DNA of 64,000 nucleotides from RDXT01 sp033765305 (GCA_033765305.1 JANRID010000058.1:62001-126000), one strand, 5' to 3'. Positions 16,837 to 24,835 are shown, numbered from the stretch's first letter. Numbers and translations are program-made. Notes: generated by a model from the letters alone, not told the origin.

Positions 16837-18211
16837 GGCGGATTTTGGCTTTGAGGTCGTCGAAGAGGGCCTGAAGGATTTCGCTTACCTGCGCGTCCTG
16901 GTCCCATATAAACTGGGGAAGTTCGGCATAGGCAATATCCGTCAGCGGGCCGCCCCTGCCGTTAATCGTCACGTATAGATACAGCACATAGGACTCGAAC
17001 CGGGCCTGAATTTCACACGATATGGAGAATGGGTTTTTGAGGTCGTACAGGTAGGATTGCCAGGACAGGAGGTATTCGAGGCGCTTGGGAGCCTGGGGCA
17101 GGTCCGGTAGCCCCCGGTCCCGCCAGGCGGCTGCATCTGCGGGAAAGTGCTGCTCCGGTGCCAGCCTGTAGGCGAAGGGTTTGTCTCCACCATACGTCCT
17201 GATATAGTCTTCCCGCCCGGAAAATAAGTCGTCCAGGATCTGGGTGCGCTGCCGCAGGGCTTCGAAGAAGGGCAGCAGCAAGCGGTCGAGCGCTTGCACA
17301 ACGGCCTGCGCATCGTAGGCCACAGGCCGCAGCGCTCTTGCCTTTGCTGCCTGCTGTTTCTTGAACAGCGCAATCTCCTTCATCAGATCCTCTTCTTCCT
17401 CGATGTCCCCGCCCCGCAGGGCGCTCAACACCAGCTCCTGCGCGCGCAGCAGCAGCCCGGCCATGAACTCGTAGTAGAGATCGCGGCTGGCGCCGTAGCC
17501 CTGGATCTCGGCCAAGAGGCGGTTGTAGTGGTCTTTGTCGCTGGTCTTGACGATGAGCGGCGGATAGCCGAAGGCGATGAGGATCAGGTTGAGCAGGATG
17601 CGGGCCGTGCGGCCGTTGCCGTCGTAGAAGGGGTGGATGCTGAGGAAGTCGAGGTGAAAGTCGAAGGCCATCAGCGCCGCGTGCTGGGCGTCTCCTTTGC
17701 CTGCCTCCAGCTTGTCCCAGTTGGCATTGGTGCGGTTGAGCAGATCGTGGATGGCCCCGGGCACCTCATCCGGGAGCACGAACAGAAACTTCTCGCCCTG
17801 GTAGTTGATGATCTCGTTGGCGCTGGTCTTCCACTGGCCGAGGAGGGCGCGATTTTCGGAGGCTGGCTCCTCGTATATGATGGCCGCGTGGAGGGCCTTG
17901 ATGCGGCTTTCGGAGAGGCGCTTTTCGCCCCGGCCGAGGCGCATGATCTCCTGGATCACCTCATCGTGGCGCTGCATCTCCAGCACGTCCTTGAGGGGCT
18001 TGCCCTGGATGTCCACGCTGCCGAGCATGATGGTGCGGGTCTCGCGGGCGCTGAGCGTACCGCCCTCAATGGACTGGCTGTGGTAGTTCCAGTCGAGGCG
18101 CAGCTTGCGCTCGATCTTGCGCCGCGCAGCCGCGTCCCAGGGCTCATGGGCCTGTATCTGGGCTTGCAGGTCAGCGATGCGTTGGAGGAGGGCGGTGATC
18201 GCAGGCTTCAT
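16829..18211 (-). CDS. Fic family protein with N-terminal inhibitory motif
   Basis: This 460-residue Fic enzyme has the complete core motif HPFYDGNGRTAR (193-204), with the catalytic histidine and the glycine/arginine nucleotide loop. An SxxxEG inhibitory motif (S45 to G50, in NYHSQSIEGG) marks a class II Fic protein that is held inactive by its own N-terminal helix. Fic proteins usually transfer AMP to a hydroxyl of a target protein. The C-terminal 220 residues after about 270 form an added domain with no clear match. It overlaps the HNH gene by 4 bases (ATGA) and hsdS by 8. Fic genes are frequent inside type I loci, but their target there is unknown. Confidence 0.92.
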   Translation of the reverse strand: MKPAITALLQRIADLQAQIQAHEPWDAAARRKIERKLRLDWNYHSQSIEGGTLSARETRTIMLGSVDIQGKPLKDVLEMQRHDEVIQEIMRLGRGEKRLSESRIKALHAAIIYEEPASENRALLGQWKTSANEIINYQGEKFLFVLPDEVPGAIHDLLNRTNANWDKLEAGKGDAQHAALMAFDFHLDFLSIHPFYDGNGRTARILLNLILIAFGYPPLIVKTSDKDHYNRLLAEIQGYGASRDLYYEFMAGLLLRAQELVLSALRGGDIEEEEDLMKEIALFKKQQAAKARALRPVAYDAQAVVQALDRLLLPFFEALRQRTQILDDLFSGREDYIRTYGGDKPFAYRLAPEQHFPADAAAWRDRGLPDLPQAPKRLEYLLSWQSYLYDLKNPFSISCEIQARFESYVLYLYVTINGRGGPLTDIAYAELPQFIWDQDAQVSEILQALFDDLKAKIRHD

Positions 18212-19173
18212 GCGGGGATGGATGAGGGGTTTTCGAGTTGGCGGTACTGATTCAGCAGGGCCTTGATGGCTTGGGAGAGGGCATGCTCAAGGGGATCTGC
18301 CGGGTCCAGGGTCGCAATGGCGGCCTGCATGGCTGAGCGTGCGGCCAGAGCAAAGAGGCTTGGCCCGGCACCCAGCCGAAACAGGGTGAGGGTGGCCATC
18401 TCCACCAGTTCGCGATTGTTTCCTTCTAAGGCCCTTCTCAAGGCACCGATGGCTTCCTGGGTTTTCGTGTACACACCTCTGCGTCCCCGGTTGAAGTCCG
18501 AGTGATCAAGTTGGTACACAATGATAGACAGCCAGGCCCGGATGTTGCGCATGGCGGGGGTATCCCAGATCGTATGGAGGTCACCTACAGGCTTTGCGCC
18601 TTCGGGGTCGCGGGGCACGATGGAGCCGTCGGGCAGGACGAGGAGGAGGTCTTGGTCCCGGGGGTCGGAGGGGTCGAGCAGATAGACATACTCTACCCGC
18701 TGCTGGAAGTCGGGCAACTGCGTCGCCGACAGCCTGGGCGAGTCCTGATGCAGCGGAAAATGGGTATGCTTGGCCCCTGAGCGGTTGATATGGGGGTGAG
18801 CGAGGCGGTAGTTGATCGGTTCATATTCCAGCCAGGTGTAGCCGCCAAAGGTAGGCGCCTGATCGGGCAGGTAGCCCAGCTTCTGTTGAAGGGCCTGGCT
18901 TTGACGTGTGCTCAGCTGGTCGCCGCTGTTTTTGGGGCGAAAGTGCTCTACGTCTTTTGCGTGACGGCCACCAATCCACATCTCCGAAAACCAGCATTTG
19001 GCCAGGCAGTCTGAAAGGACAGGGTCGTTTGGGTAGGCTGCCCGCGGATGAGCTCCGAGCCAGTCAAACAGGTCCCGCCAATCAGGTTTTTCTCCCGCTG
19101 CCCGATCAGCCAGCCATTGCTGATAGGTGGAATCCTGATTCAGGTCGGGGTGAATAAATCGAACAAAAACCAT
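18208..19173 (-). CDS. HNH endonuclease-like protein, Septu PtuB-type
   Basis: This 321-residue protein has an N-terminal HNH-type region: a CxxxC pair (C56, C60), then the strong KDVEHFRPK motif (73-81) with catalytic-type H77, and a WLEYEPINYRLAHPHIN stretch (114-130) ending in SGAKHTHFP. Canonical PtuB nucleases have a second CxxC where this one shows AHPH, so zinc binding may differ. The C-terminal half is helical. The gene sits 22 bases after a PtuA-like ATPase, the usual order in Septu and in retrons with the same effectors. Septu HNH partners degrade DNA during infection. No reverse transcriptase is present, so this is not a retron. Confidence 0.75.
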   Translation of the reverse strand: MVFVRFIHPDLNQDSTYQQWLADRAAGEKPDWRDLFDWLGAHPRAAYPNDPVLSDCLAKCWFSEMWIGGRHAKDVEHFRPKNSGDQLSTRQSQALQQKLGYLPDQAPTFGGYTWLEYEPINYRLAHPHINRSGAKHTHFPLHQDSPRLSATQLPDFQQRVEYVYLLDPSDPRDQDLLLVLPDGSIVPRDPEGAKPVGDLHTIWDTPAMRNIRAWLSIIVYQLDHSDFNRGRRGVYTKTQEAIGALRRALEGNNRELVEMATLTLFRLGAGPSLFALAARSAMQAAIATLDPADPLEHALSQAIKALLNQYRQLENPSSIPA

Positions 19174-19195
19174 GCGTCTGCGCGTTGAGGAGGGG

Positions 19196-20686
19196 TCAGC
19201 GGGAGAGGTCCTGTATCACCTTTTGAATGGCTTCGTTGGCCAGGGCGTCGTAGTCCTGTACGCCACGGGTTTGCGTGTCGTTTTGACTTAGTCGCTTCAG
19301 CTCTTCGGTGAGTTTTTGGTAGAGCGGGTCCAGTTCGGCACGTTCATAAGAAAGGTGCGAGGTTTCCACTTGTAGCTGCTTTAGCTCTGCCTTTTCTTGC
19401 TGGTCAAGGTCCATGCTGGATTGCTTGCGGATAAGGTCTTTGAGCCGCTCCAGGTTCGCGATGGTTTCCTTGTCGAAGGTGGTCTCCATCCCAAAGAGTT
19501 CCAGCAAAATCCCCTCCGCCCCGAGGCCTACCACATCTTGTTCTGGCTGGCGATGGATGCGTTTTTGCGTGACCGGATCAATTTCCAGGATATGGATTTG
19601 TTCTTTATCCAGCCCATTGACCAGCATGGGTGAGTGGGTCGAGACGATGAACTGGACTTTGGGAAACATGGCTGTCAAACGTTGCAGCGCTTCCCGTTGC
19701 AAGCCCGGATGCAGGTGAATGCCAAATTCATCGATGAGTACGACCCCCGGAATGTGTTCATTCACTGTGATTCCTAAGTGCTTGTTCAGGAGCAAGGCCC
19801 GGGTGGCCATTTCGCCCGCCAAAAGGACCAGGTAGCGATAGCCATCGCTGAGCATGGGGTAGGTCCGCACGTCTCCGTTTTCCAGCATGAAAGCCAGCAC
19901 CTTATCCTGATAACCGGTCTCCCCGCCATTTCTCATGGTAGCGTCTTGGGGCGGCTTGGGGTTGATGATCCATGCTACGTCGGCAATATCGGGCAAAAAA
20001 CCCTTCACGACTTTTTGGAAGAGTTGCAAAGAGACCTCCGGCAGGTCACCATACAGACGATCGGCAACCCTGTTGTTTTCCGCTTCTCTTACCAGGGTAT
20101 CCATGTGGGCAAGCCAGTCGAACACATAGGTTTCCATGGATCGCTCAGACATACAATACCAGTAACCCTGTAGAGCAGAGCCATCCATGTCCAGGGTTTT
20201 GGTGCTGGCTTTGGCCAGGTGGATGTACTCTGTACCCAGGAAAAGCAGGAGGGGCAGTGCCCCTTTTTGGTCCTCTGCTACGGAATCATATATGCGGCTG
20301 CTTAGCCTTTTGATATCTGGCCCCCGGGTAGTTTTGATCTTGGTACGCTCATTCACGGGTTTGTTCCGATATTTTTCCCAGACGATCTCCTGCGGCTGGA
20401 GCGCTTCATCATAGATGATGGCGCGGGTCTCGATGCGGCACTCCCGAGACAAGTTCGCAAGTGGGTTTGGGCCGATCACCCGGTGGTCAGATTTATCGAT
20501 TCCAGGAGGTACCTGAGAAAAACTATTCAAAAAACTTCCTGCGGATACCCGGAGTGCTTTAAGCAGCGCTGATTTTCCTACCATGTTTTCGGCTAACAAT
20601 ACATGAAGGTTGTGTGCTGCTGAAAACTCCAGGGTCAAGCTTTCAAAACAGCGGTAATTGGTCAGCTTGATGGATTGAATTTTCAT
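19196..20686 (-). CDS. AAA ATPase, Septu PtuA-like
   Basis: This 496-residue ABC-type ATPase of the overcoming-lysogeny/RecF kind has the following motifs. The P-loop AENMVGKS (32-39) lacks the usual first glycine but keeps GKS. The signature-like LSDGYR lies at 279-284, Walker B VVLIDEFG at 315-322, followed by HLHPGLQ, and the switch STHSP at 349-353. A helical segment near 400-470 (after ETTFDKET) fits the dimerisation insert of PtuA-like proteins. The ATG at 20686 is preferred, although a TTG 12 codons upstream would overlap the hsdM stop. It is followed by the HNH gene. I infer a Septu-like pair in which the ATPase regulates the nuclease. Confidence 0.8.
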   Translation of the reverse strand: MKIQSIKLTNYRCFESLTLEFSAAHNLHVLLAENMVGKSALLKALRVSAGSFLNSFSQVPPGIDKSDHRVIGPNPLANLSRECRIETRAIIYDEALQPQEIVWEKYRNKPVNERTKIKTTRGPDIKRLSSRIYDSVAEDQKGALPLLLFLGTEYIHLAKASTKTLDMDGSALQGYWYCMSERSMETYVFDWLAHMDTLVREAENNRVADRLYGDLPEVSLQLFQKVVKGFLPDIADVAWIINPKPPQDATMRNGGETGYQDKVLAFMLENGDVRTYPMLSDGYRYLVLLAGEMATRALLLNKHLGITVNEHIPGVVLIDEFGIHLHPGLQREALQRLTAMFPKVQFIVSTHSPMLVNGLDKEQIHILEIDPVTQKRIHRQPEQDVVGLGAEGILLELFGMETTFDKETIANLERLKDLIRKQSSMDLDQQEKAELKQLQVETSHLSYERAELDPLYQKLTEELKRLSQNDTQTRGVQDYDALANEAIQKVIQDLSR

Positions 20687-20718
20687 AATAGATAGATTGG
20701 TGCGTGTCCTAAAAGTAC

Positions 20719-22260
20719 TCAAGCCTGCTCGTTAAATCCCAACTCCGCCAGATATTTCGCCATCTGCTGTTCCGTCTCGGCCAATTCTGCTTTCAACCGC
20801 CCGATTTCCTGCAAGGTAGCAGGAATGTCTACCTGCATTTCCTCTTCATAGGTGTCTACATAGCGGGGAATGTTAAGGTTGTAGTCGTTGTCCCTGACCT
20901 CGGCGAGGGTGGCGCGGTAGGCGTATTGGTCCACCATCGGACGACCTTCGGCGGTGGAGCAGGGTGCTTCCCGCTTGAAGGTGCGATAGGTTTCCAGAAT
21001 ACGGTCAATATCTTCAGGGCGTAGGGTGTTCTGGTTTTTGCCCTGGGCGAAATGCTGGCTGGCGTCGATAAAGAGAATGTCCTGGTTGGTACCTTTAGCT
21101 CGGTTGAAGAGCAGGATACAGGCTGGAATGCCCGTGCCGTAAAAAAGATTGGCGGGCAGGCCAATAACTGCTTCAAGGAGATTTTCTTCAATCAGCTTTT
21201 CCCGAATGGTGCCTTCGGAACTTCCCCGAAAGAGAACGCCATGCGGCACAATAACGCCCATGCGCCCAATGTCGGCATAGGTCGTCTCGATCATGTGGCT
21301 GATGAAGGCATAGTCACCCTTGGACTTGGGCGGCACGCCCCGGTGAAAACGGCCAAAGACATCAGCAGCAGCCCGCTCGGCCCCCCACTTGTCCAGGGAA
21401 AAGGGCGGGTTGGCCACGACAATATCAAACTTAAGCAGGCTGTCGTTTTCCAGAAGCCGGGGCGAATTGAGGGTGTCACCCCACTCGATGCGGGCATTGT
21501 CCATCTCGTGCAGAAACATGTTCATGCGGCACAGCGCCCAGGTGCTGCCGTTGACCTCCTGGCCATAAGGCGAGAAGTTGTTGCTGCCAACTTCCTTGGC
21601 CACCTTGATGAGGAGGGACCCACTTCCGCAGGCTGGGTCGCAGATACGCATTCCCGGCTGCGGACTCATGAGCTTAGCCAGCAAAGTAGAAACCTGAGAC
21701 GGGGTGTAGAACTCCCCGGCCTTTTTGCCTGCATCGCTGGCAAATTTGGCGATCAGGTATTCGTAGGCATCGCCGATAATGTCGGTGTTTTCGAGATGGG
21801 AGGGCTGGAGGTCCAGCTCTGCAAAGTCAGCCAGAAGGTTTTTAAGGCGACGGTTGCGGTCTTTGGTTTGGCCCAGGTTGGCTTCGCTATTAAAATCTAT
21901 GTTGCGAAAGACCCGTTCCAGCTTCAGCCGGTTGGCATCTTCGAGTTCCCGCAGGCCGATGTTGATCAGCTCGCCAAGGTTAGGGGCATTGCGGTTATCG
22001 AACAGGTACTCGAAGGTAGATGCCTCGGGCACTTGAAAGCGCTCGTTGTCCAGCGCCCGTCGGATGCGGACCTCATTACCTTGGTAGCGCTCGGTGTAGA
22101 AAGCGATTTTATCCTTCCAGACATCCGACAGGTACTTAACAAAGAGCATTGTCAGGATATAGTCTTTGTACTGAGCCGGATCAATCACTCCTCTAAAGGT
22201 GTCGCAGGCTTTCCAGACGGTATGGTTGATCTGGGCTTGGGAAAGTTGGAGGTTACTCAT
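20719..22260 (-). CDS. hsdM: Type I restriction enzyme methylase subunit (HsdM)
   Basis: This 513-residue N6-adenine methylase has the HsdM N-terminal helical domain (1-150), then the SAM-binding motif DPACGSGSLL (208-217), preceded by GEFYTPSQV, and the catalytic NPPF (284-287). It methylates host DNA at the site chosen by HsdS and forms the core of the restriction complex. The C-terminal end is a helical tail (LQEIGRLKAELAETEQQ), as is usual for contact with HsdS. It starts 3 bases after the half-size hsdS-like gene and ends 32 bases before the PtuA-like ATPase. All catalytic motifs are intact. Confidence 0.96.
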   Translation of the reverse strand: MSNLQLSQAQINHTVWKACDTFRGVIDPAQYKDYILTMLFVKYLSDVWKDKIAFYTERYQGNEVRIRRALDNERFQVPEASTFEYLFDNRNAPNLGELINIGLRELEDANRLKLERVFRNIDFNSEANLGQTKDRNRRLKNLLADFAELDLQPSHLENTDIIGDAYEYLIAKFASDAGKKAGEFYTPSQVSTLLAKLMSPQPGMRICDPACGSGSLLIKVAKEVGSNNFSPYGQEVNGSTWALCRMNMFLHEMDNARIEWGDTLNSPRLLENDSLLKFDIVVANPPFSLDKWGAERAAADVFGRFHRGVPPKSKGDYAFISHMIETTYADIGRMGVIVPHGVLFRGSSEGTIREKLIEENLLEAVIGLPANLFYGTGIPACILLFNRAKGTNQDILFIDASQHFAQGKNQNTLRPEDIDRILETYRTFKREAPCSTAEGRPMVDQYAYRATLAEVRDNDYNLNIPRYVDTYEEEMQVDIPATLQEIGRLKAELAETEQQMAKYLAELGFNEQA

Positions 22261-22263
22261 AGC

Positions 22264-22854
22264 TTATGCAGGGATAAGTTGCTTGACCAAATCGTGAAAA
22301 AGTTGTGTTTTCCGGCTGGTAATGGCCTCCAGTAGGCGTATTTCTTGAAGATGGGTTTGTTGCATGGCCACCAGCAGGCATTGGGTATCCATGTCCGGCA
22401 GGGGGACATGTAACTGGGCGAGTTCAGATTTTCGAAGAGAGGGGATATTGCTGCCGACAGCCAGCGCTTGCAGACGGGCCTGGGTAGCTGGCAGGTTGAG
22501 AAAAATAGCCAGGAAAGCCGGGTTTACCACATTGGGCAGGGGGCGAATAACAAAAAAGATGGAAGATGGAACCAACGGCCCAAGTTGAGATTCGTATGCC
22601 CAGGCAGGGGTGCGGGTTCCTTTGGCAACCAAAACCAGTTCTCCGGGCTTGAGCAACAGCGACGTATCCAGGTCATTGGGGGCCACAAAACTGTCTTGCG
22701 AGCCAAGATATTCCCCCCGGTCGCTCAGGTGCCGAGCTTGCAGGTAAGGAATAACCCCATTGGCCACCGACGGCAAATGTGGACCAATGGTCAGTTGAGC
22801 GAGCGCATCTAACCGTCGTTTGGGAAAATGTTGTGGAAAATGCGTTTTGATCAT
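22264..22854 (-). CDS. Half-size HsdS-like specificity protein
   Basis: This 196-residue protein resembles one half of an HsdS subunit: a single target recognition domain (about 10-145, with GVIPYLQARHL and LLKPGELVLVAKG) followed by VHVPLPD-type end and one helix (LLVAMQQTHLQEIRLLEAI). Natural half-S subunits can dimerise to rebuild a symmetric recognition unit. It is the first gene of the defence operon and lies 3 bases before hsdM, yet a complete hsdS is present downstream at 15553. It may give a second methylation specificity or alter the first. Its own promoter lies directly in front. Confidence 0.78.
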   Translation of the reverse strand: MIKTHFPQHFPKRRLDALAQLTIGPHLPSVANGVIPYLQARHLSDRGEYLGSQDSFVAPNDLDTSLLLKPGELVLVAKGTRTPAWAYESQLGPLVPSSIFFVIRPLPNVVNPAFLAIFLNLPATQARLQALAVGSNIPSLRKSELAQLHVPLPDMDTQCLLVAMQQTHLQEIRLLEAITSRKTQLFHDLVKQLIPA

Positions 22855-22859
22855 ATCAG

Positions 22860-22890
22860 CAAAGATATGAGTCTAGATGAAAGATTCAAA
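22860..22890 (-). promoter_or_regulatory. Promoter of the defence operon
   Basis: On the minus strand, the -33 box TTTG (22890-22887) and the -7 box TATCTTTG (22867-22860) are separated by exactly 19 bases, matching the Bacteroidota consensus at every fixed position. The -7 box ends only 5 bases before the ATG at 22854, so the message would be leaderless or nearly so. Confidence 0.75.
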
Positions 22891-23040
22891 TTTTTTCCCG
22901 TTGTAGAGGTTTTCAAAAATATTGGAACTGATTTTATTTATGCTTTTTGAGTATTTTAGGGTAAAATTTTGCAACATTCGTATGCTTTTAGGCGATATAT
23001 TGTCATTACAAGTAAGTTAAACACACCTCAAATCCTTCCA

Positions 23041-23100
23041 TCACCCCAACACCCTCCCCAACCCGGGAAAGAACTTGAAGCGCAGATCAAGGATATATCC
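23041..23100 (-). pseudogene. Gene-end relic sharing the LGRVLG tail
   Basis: On the minus strand, about 19 codons read GYILDLRFKFFPGLGRVLG and stop, with no start. The last six codons match the ends of three other frames nearby (stops at 23114, 23308 and 25100). This suggests a shared sequence at which modules have recombined. Confidence 0.4.
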
Positions 23101-23113
23101 ACAAATCCTTCCA

Positions 23114-23260
23114 TCACCCCAGCACCCGCCCCAACTCCTCCAGATTCACCCCCGTATCAAACACCGCCTCAATCCGAATCTGAAAACCCGGAATCGCCTC
23201 GCTGCGGATCGAACCGTTGCCGGATTTGAGGATGAGTTCGTACGGCAGCTTTGGAGGAGG
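23114..23260 (-). pseudogene. Uma2-like C-terminal relic, copy A
   Basis: On the minus strand, this stretch encodes about 48 residues including KLPYELILKSGNG, IRSEAIPGFQI and NLEELGRVLG before a stop. The end resembles Uma2-family (DUF820) proteins, where a SEVLPGF-type segment lies near the C-terminus; I infer this from motif likeness only. The catalytic PD-(D/E)xK part is missing. A second copy about 85-90% identical lies at 25100-25247. Confidence 0.5.
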
Positions 23261-23262
23261 CG

Positions 23263-23298
23263 CAGAGTTATCGGACTCCCAGCTGTCCGATAACTCTG
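23263..23298. repeat. 13-base perfect inverted repeat
   Basis: CAGAGTTATCGGA (23263-23275) and TCCGATAACTCTG (23286-23298) are perfect complements around a 10-base spacer. The palindrome sits directly behind the 3' end of the DUF4143 ATPase gene (stop at 23308), with no T-run on the minus strand, so it is more like an operator or a recombination scar than a terminator. Related pieces (ATCGGACAACTC, ATCAGATAACTC) occur near 25090 and 25305. Confidence 0.55.
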
Positions 23299-23307
23299 CC
23301 CAACCCC

Positions 23308-24468
23308 TCACCCCAGCACCCGCCCCAACTCCCGATAACTCAGCACCGTTACCCGCCCGGAGAGCGGGTAGCTGCTTTCGACCGGGCAGATCAGGTAACC
23401 CTGCGCCAGTCCCAGGTCTTGCATGACCTCGTAGAAGCCCCGGCTGGGCTTGGGGCTGGTGGAAAACTTGATTTCAGCCACGGCCTTCGGGATGCCGCCC
23501 TGGGCTACGATCAGATCGGCCTCGGCACCGTCCTGGGTGCGGTAGAAATGCAGCTCTGTGCGGGGGCTTTGCAGGCTGCGGATCTGCTGAAACACATAGG
23601 CTTCCCAGGAACTTCCCAGCGACGGATGCCCCAGCAACTGCCCGTAGTCCTGGATGCTCAGCAGCGAATGCAGCAGCCCTGTATCGCGCAGGAACACCTT
23701 GGGAGACTTGACGAGGCGTTTTTTGGTGTTCCAGGCGTAGGGCGCGAGGCGGGTGATGAGGAAGGCCGATTCCAGAAAATCCATGTACCGCCGCACCGTC
23801 GGGCTGGTGATGCCCAGCGAGCGGGAGAGGCTTTCCAGGTTGAGAAGCTGGCCGTTCAGATGGGCGAGCATGGTCCAAAGGCGGCGCACCAGCATCGGGT
23901 CGGCTTTGAGGCCCAGCAGCGGGAGGTCGCGCTCCAGGTAGGTCTGGATGAAGTTTTCGCGCCAGTCGAGGCTGTCGGCTTCGCTTGCGGCCAGGACCGA
24001 CTCCGGGAAGCCGCCCCGCAGCCATAGTTGCGAATAGGGGAGGCCGGGCAGTTCGATGGCCGAGAGCGGCATCAGCTCCAGGTAGGCGACCCGGCCCGCC
24101 AGGGACTCCGATGAATCGCGGATGATGTCGGGCGAGGCAGAGCCCAGCAGAATGAAACGCCCCGGCTGCCGGTAGCGGTCGATCACCGCCCGCAGCACCG
24201 GAAACAGCTCCGGCATCCGCTGCACCTCGTCGATGATGACCACCTGCTCCTGCATGTGCTCAAAAAACAGCGCCGGATTCGACAGTTTGTTTTGGTCTTC
24301 AGGGTATTCCAGGTCCAGATAGACCGAAGGCCTCCCGAGGCGTGTTTGGATCGCCTTCACCAGCGAAGTTTTGCCCACCTGCCGGGGGCCGGTGATGACC
24401 ACCGCCGGGTAGCGTGCCGCCGATTCCAGCAGCTTCGTTTCCAGATGTCGGGAGAGATACGTGTTCAT
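23308..24468 (-). CDS. AAA ATPase with DUF4143 domain
   Basis: This 386-residue AAA+ ATPase is of the archaeal-type ATPase family found widely in Bacteroidota and archaea. Walker A is TGPRQVGKT (26-34) and Walker B VVIIDEVQRMPELF (76-89), followed by an RFILLGSASP sensor. The C-terminal DUF4143 part is PD-(D/E)xK-like (ELHFYRTQDGAEADLIVAQ, then AVAEIKFS). Function is unsettled. The last seven residues (ELGRVLG) are the same as those of the nearby Uma2-like relics, and about 25 bases around the stop are identical to 23112-23136, so its end seems to have been swapped by recombination. A strong palindrome overlaps its start. Confidence 0.88.
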   Translation of the reverse strand: MNTYLSRHLETKLLESAARYPAVVITGPRQVGKTSLVKAIQTRLGRPSVYLDLEYPEDQNKLSNPALFFEHMQEQVVIIDEVQRMPELFPVLRAVIDRYRQPGRFILLGSASPDIIRDSSESLAGRVAYLELMPLSAIELPGLPYSQLWLRGGFPESVLAASEADSLDWRENFIQTYLERDLPLLGLKADPMLVRRLWTMLAHLNGQLLNLESLSRSLGITSPTVRRYMDFLESAFLITRLAPYAWNTKKRLVKSPKVFLRDTGLLHSLLSIQDYGQLLGHPSLGSSWEAYVFQQIRSLQSPRTELHFYRTQDGAEADLIVAQGGIPKAVAEIKFSTSPKPSRGFYEVMQDLGLAQGYLICPVESSYPLSGRVTVLSYRELGRVLG

Positions 24469-24510
24469 AACCCTGTAAATCTAAAAATTACTTTTGAATT
24501 TACAGGGTTA
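24468..24510. promoter_or_regulatory. Operator-like palindrome at the DUF4143 ATPase start
   Basis: TAACCCTGTAAAT (24468-24480) and ATTTACAGGGTTA (24498-24510) form a perfect 13-base inverted repeat with a 17-base AT-rich spacer. The left arm abuts the start codon (24468-24466) of the ATPase gene. Binding by a regulator, possibly the ATPase itself, is inferred from position. Confidence 0.55.
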
Positions 24511-24548
24511 TATTGAGCAAATGATTGGCTATCGCACTATCGGGGCAT

Positions 24549-24835
24549 TTACTTCTTCCAGTCTGAACGCGCATCACGCACCATCAGAATCCGCAGCTCA
24601 GTATCTGTCTCCCGGTACAGAAACACCACCGGTAAACGCTTGAGAAGGCCTCGGCGGATACCCTCCTGTTGGGAGCGGACAAACTGATAGCGTCCAGGGT
24701 TCGCCAGCAAGTCGTTGAAGCAATCGCCCAATTCGTCCATGAATCGGTCTCCTAAGCCTGGGCGCACCGCTTCGTAGAACCGATGTAGATCATCAATTCA
24801 ACGGCCTCAGGCACAATGATCAGGCGATATGTCTT
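24549..24835 (-). pseudogene. ParE/RelE-type toxin, start lost and frameshifted
   Basis: The main frame (72 codons from 24767) is a clear ParE-type toxin body with RPGLGDRFMDEL, RGLLKRLPVVFLYRE and ILMVRDARSDWKK. Its proper N-terminus KTYRLIIVPEAVEL is present upstream (to 24835) but in another frame: one base seems to be missing between VEL and DDLHRFYEAV. The expected ATG overlapping the antitoxin stop is also absent; AAATAAG reads as AAATGAAG with one G lost. The toxin is thus probably dead, while its antitoxin remains. A shortened product from the internal ATG cannot be excluded. Confidence 0.7.

Larger units (their letters stand above)
22891..23307. other. Mostly non-coding stretch with gene relics
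   Basis: About 415 bases without an intact gene. The part 22891-23030 is AT-rich and featureless apart from lying upstream of the defence promoter. The part 23031-23307 holds two gene-end relics, a 33-base direct repeat beginning AAATCCTTCCATCACCCC at about 23030 and 23102, and a palindrome at 23263-23298. Confidence 0.6.

Noticed and set aside
18208..20686. The ATPase/HNH pair as part of a retron
   Set aside because: No reverse transcriptase or msr/msd sequence is present in the neighbourhood.
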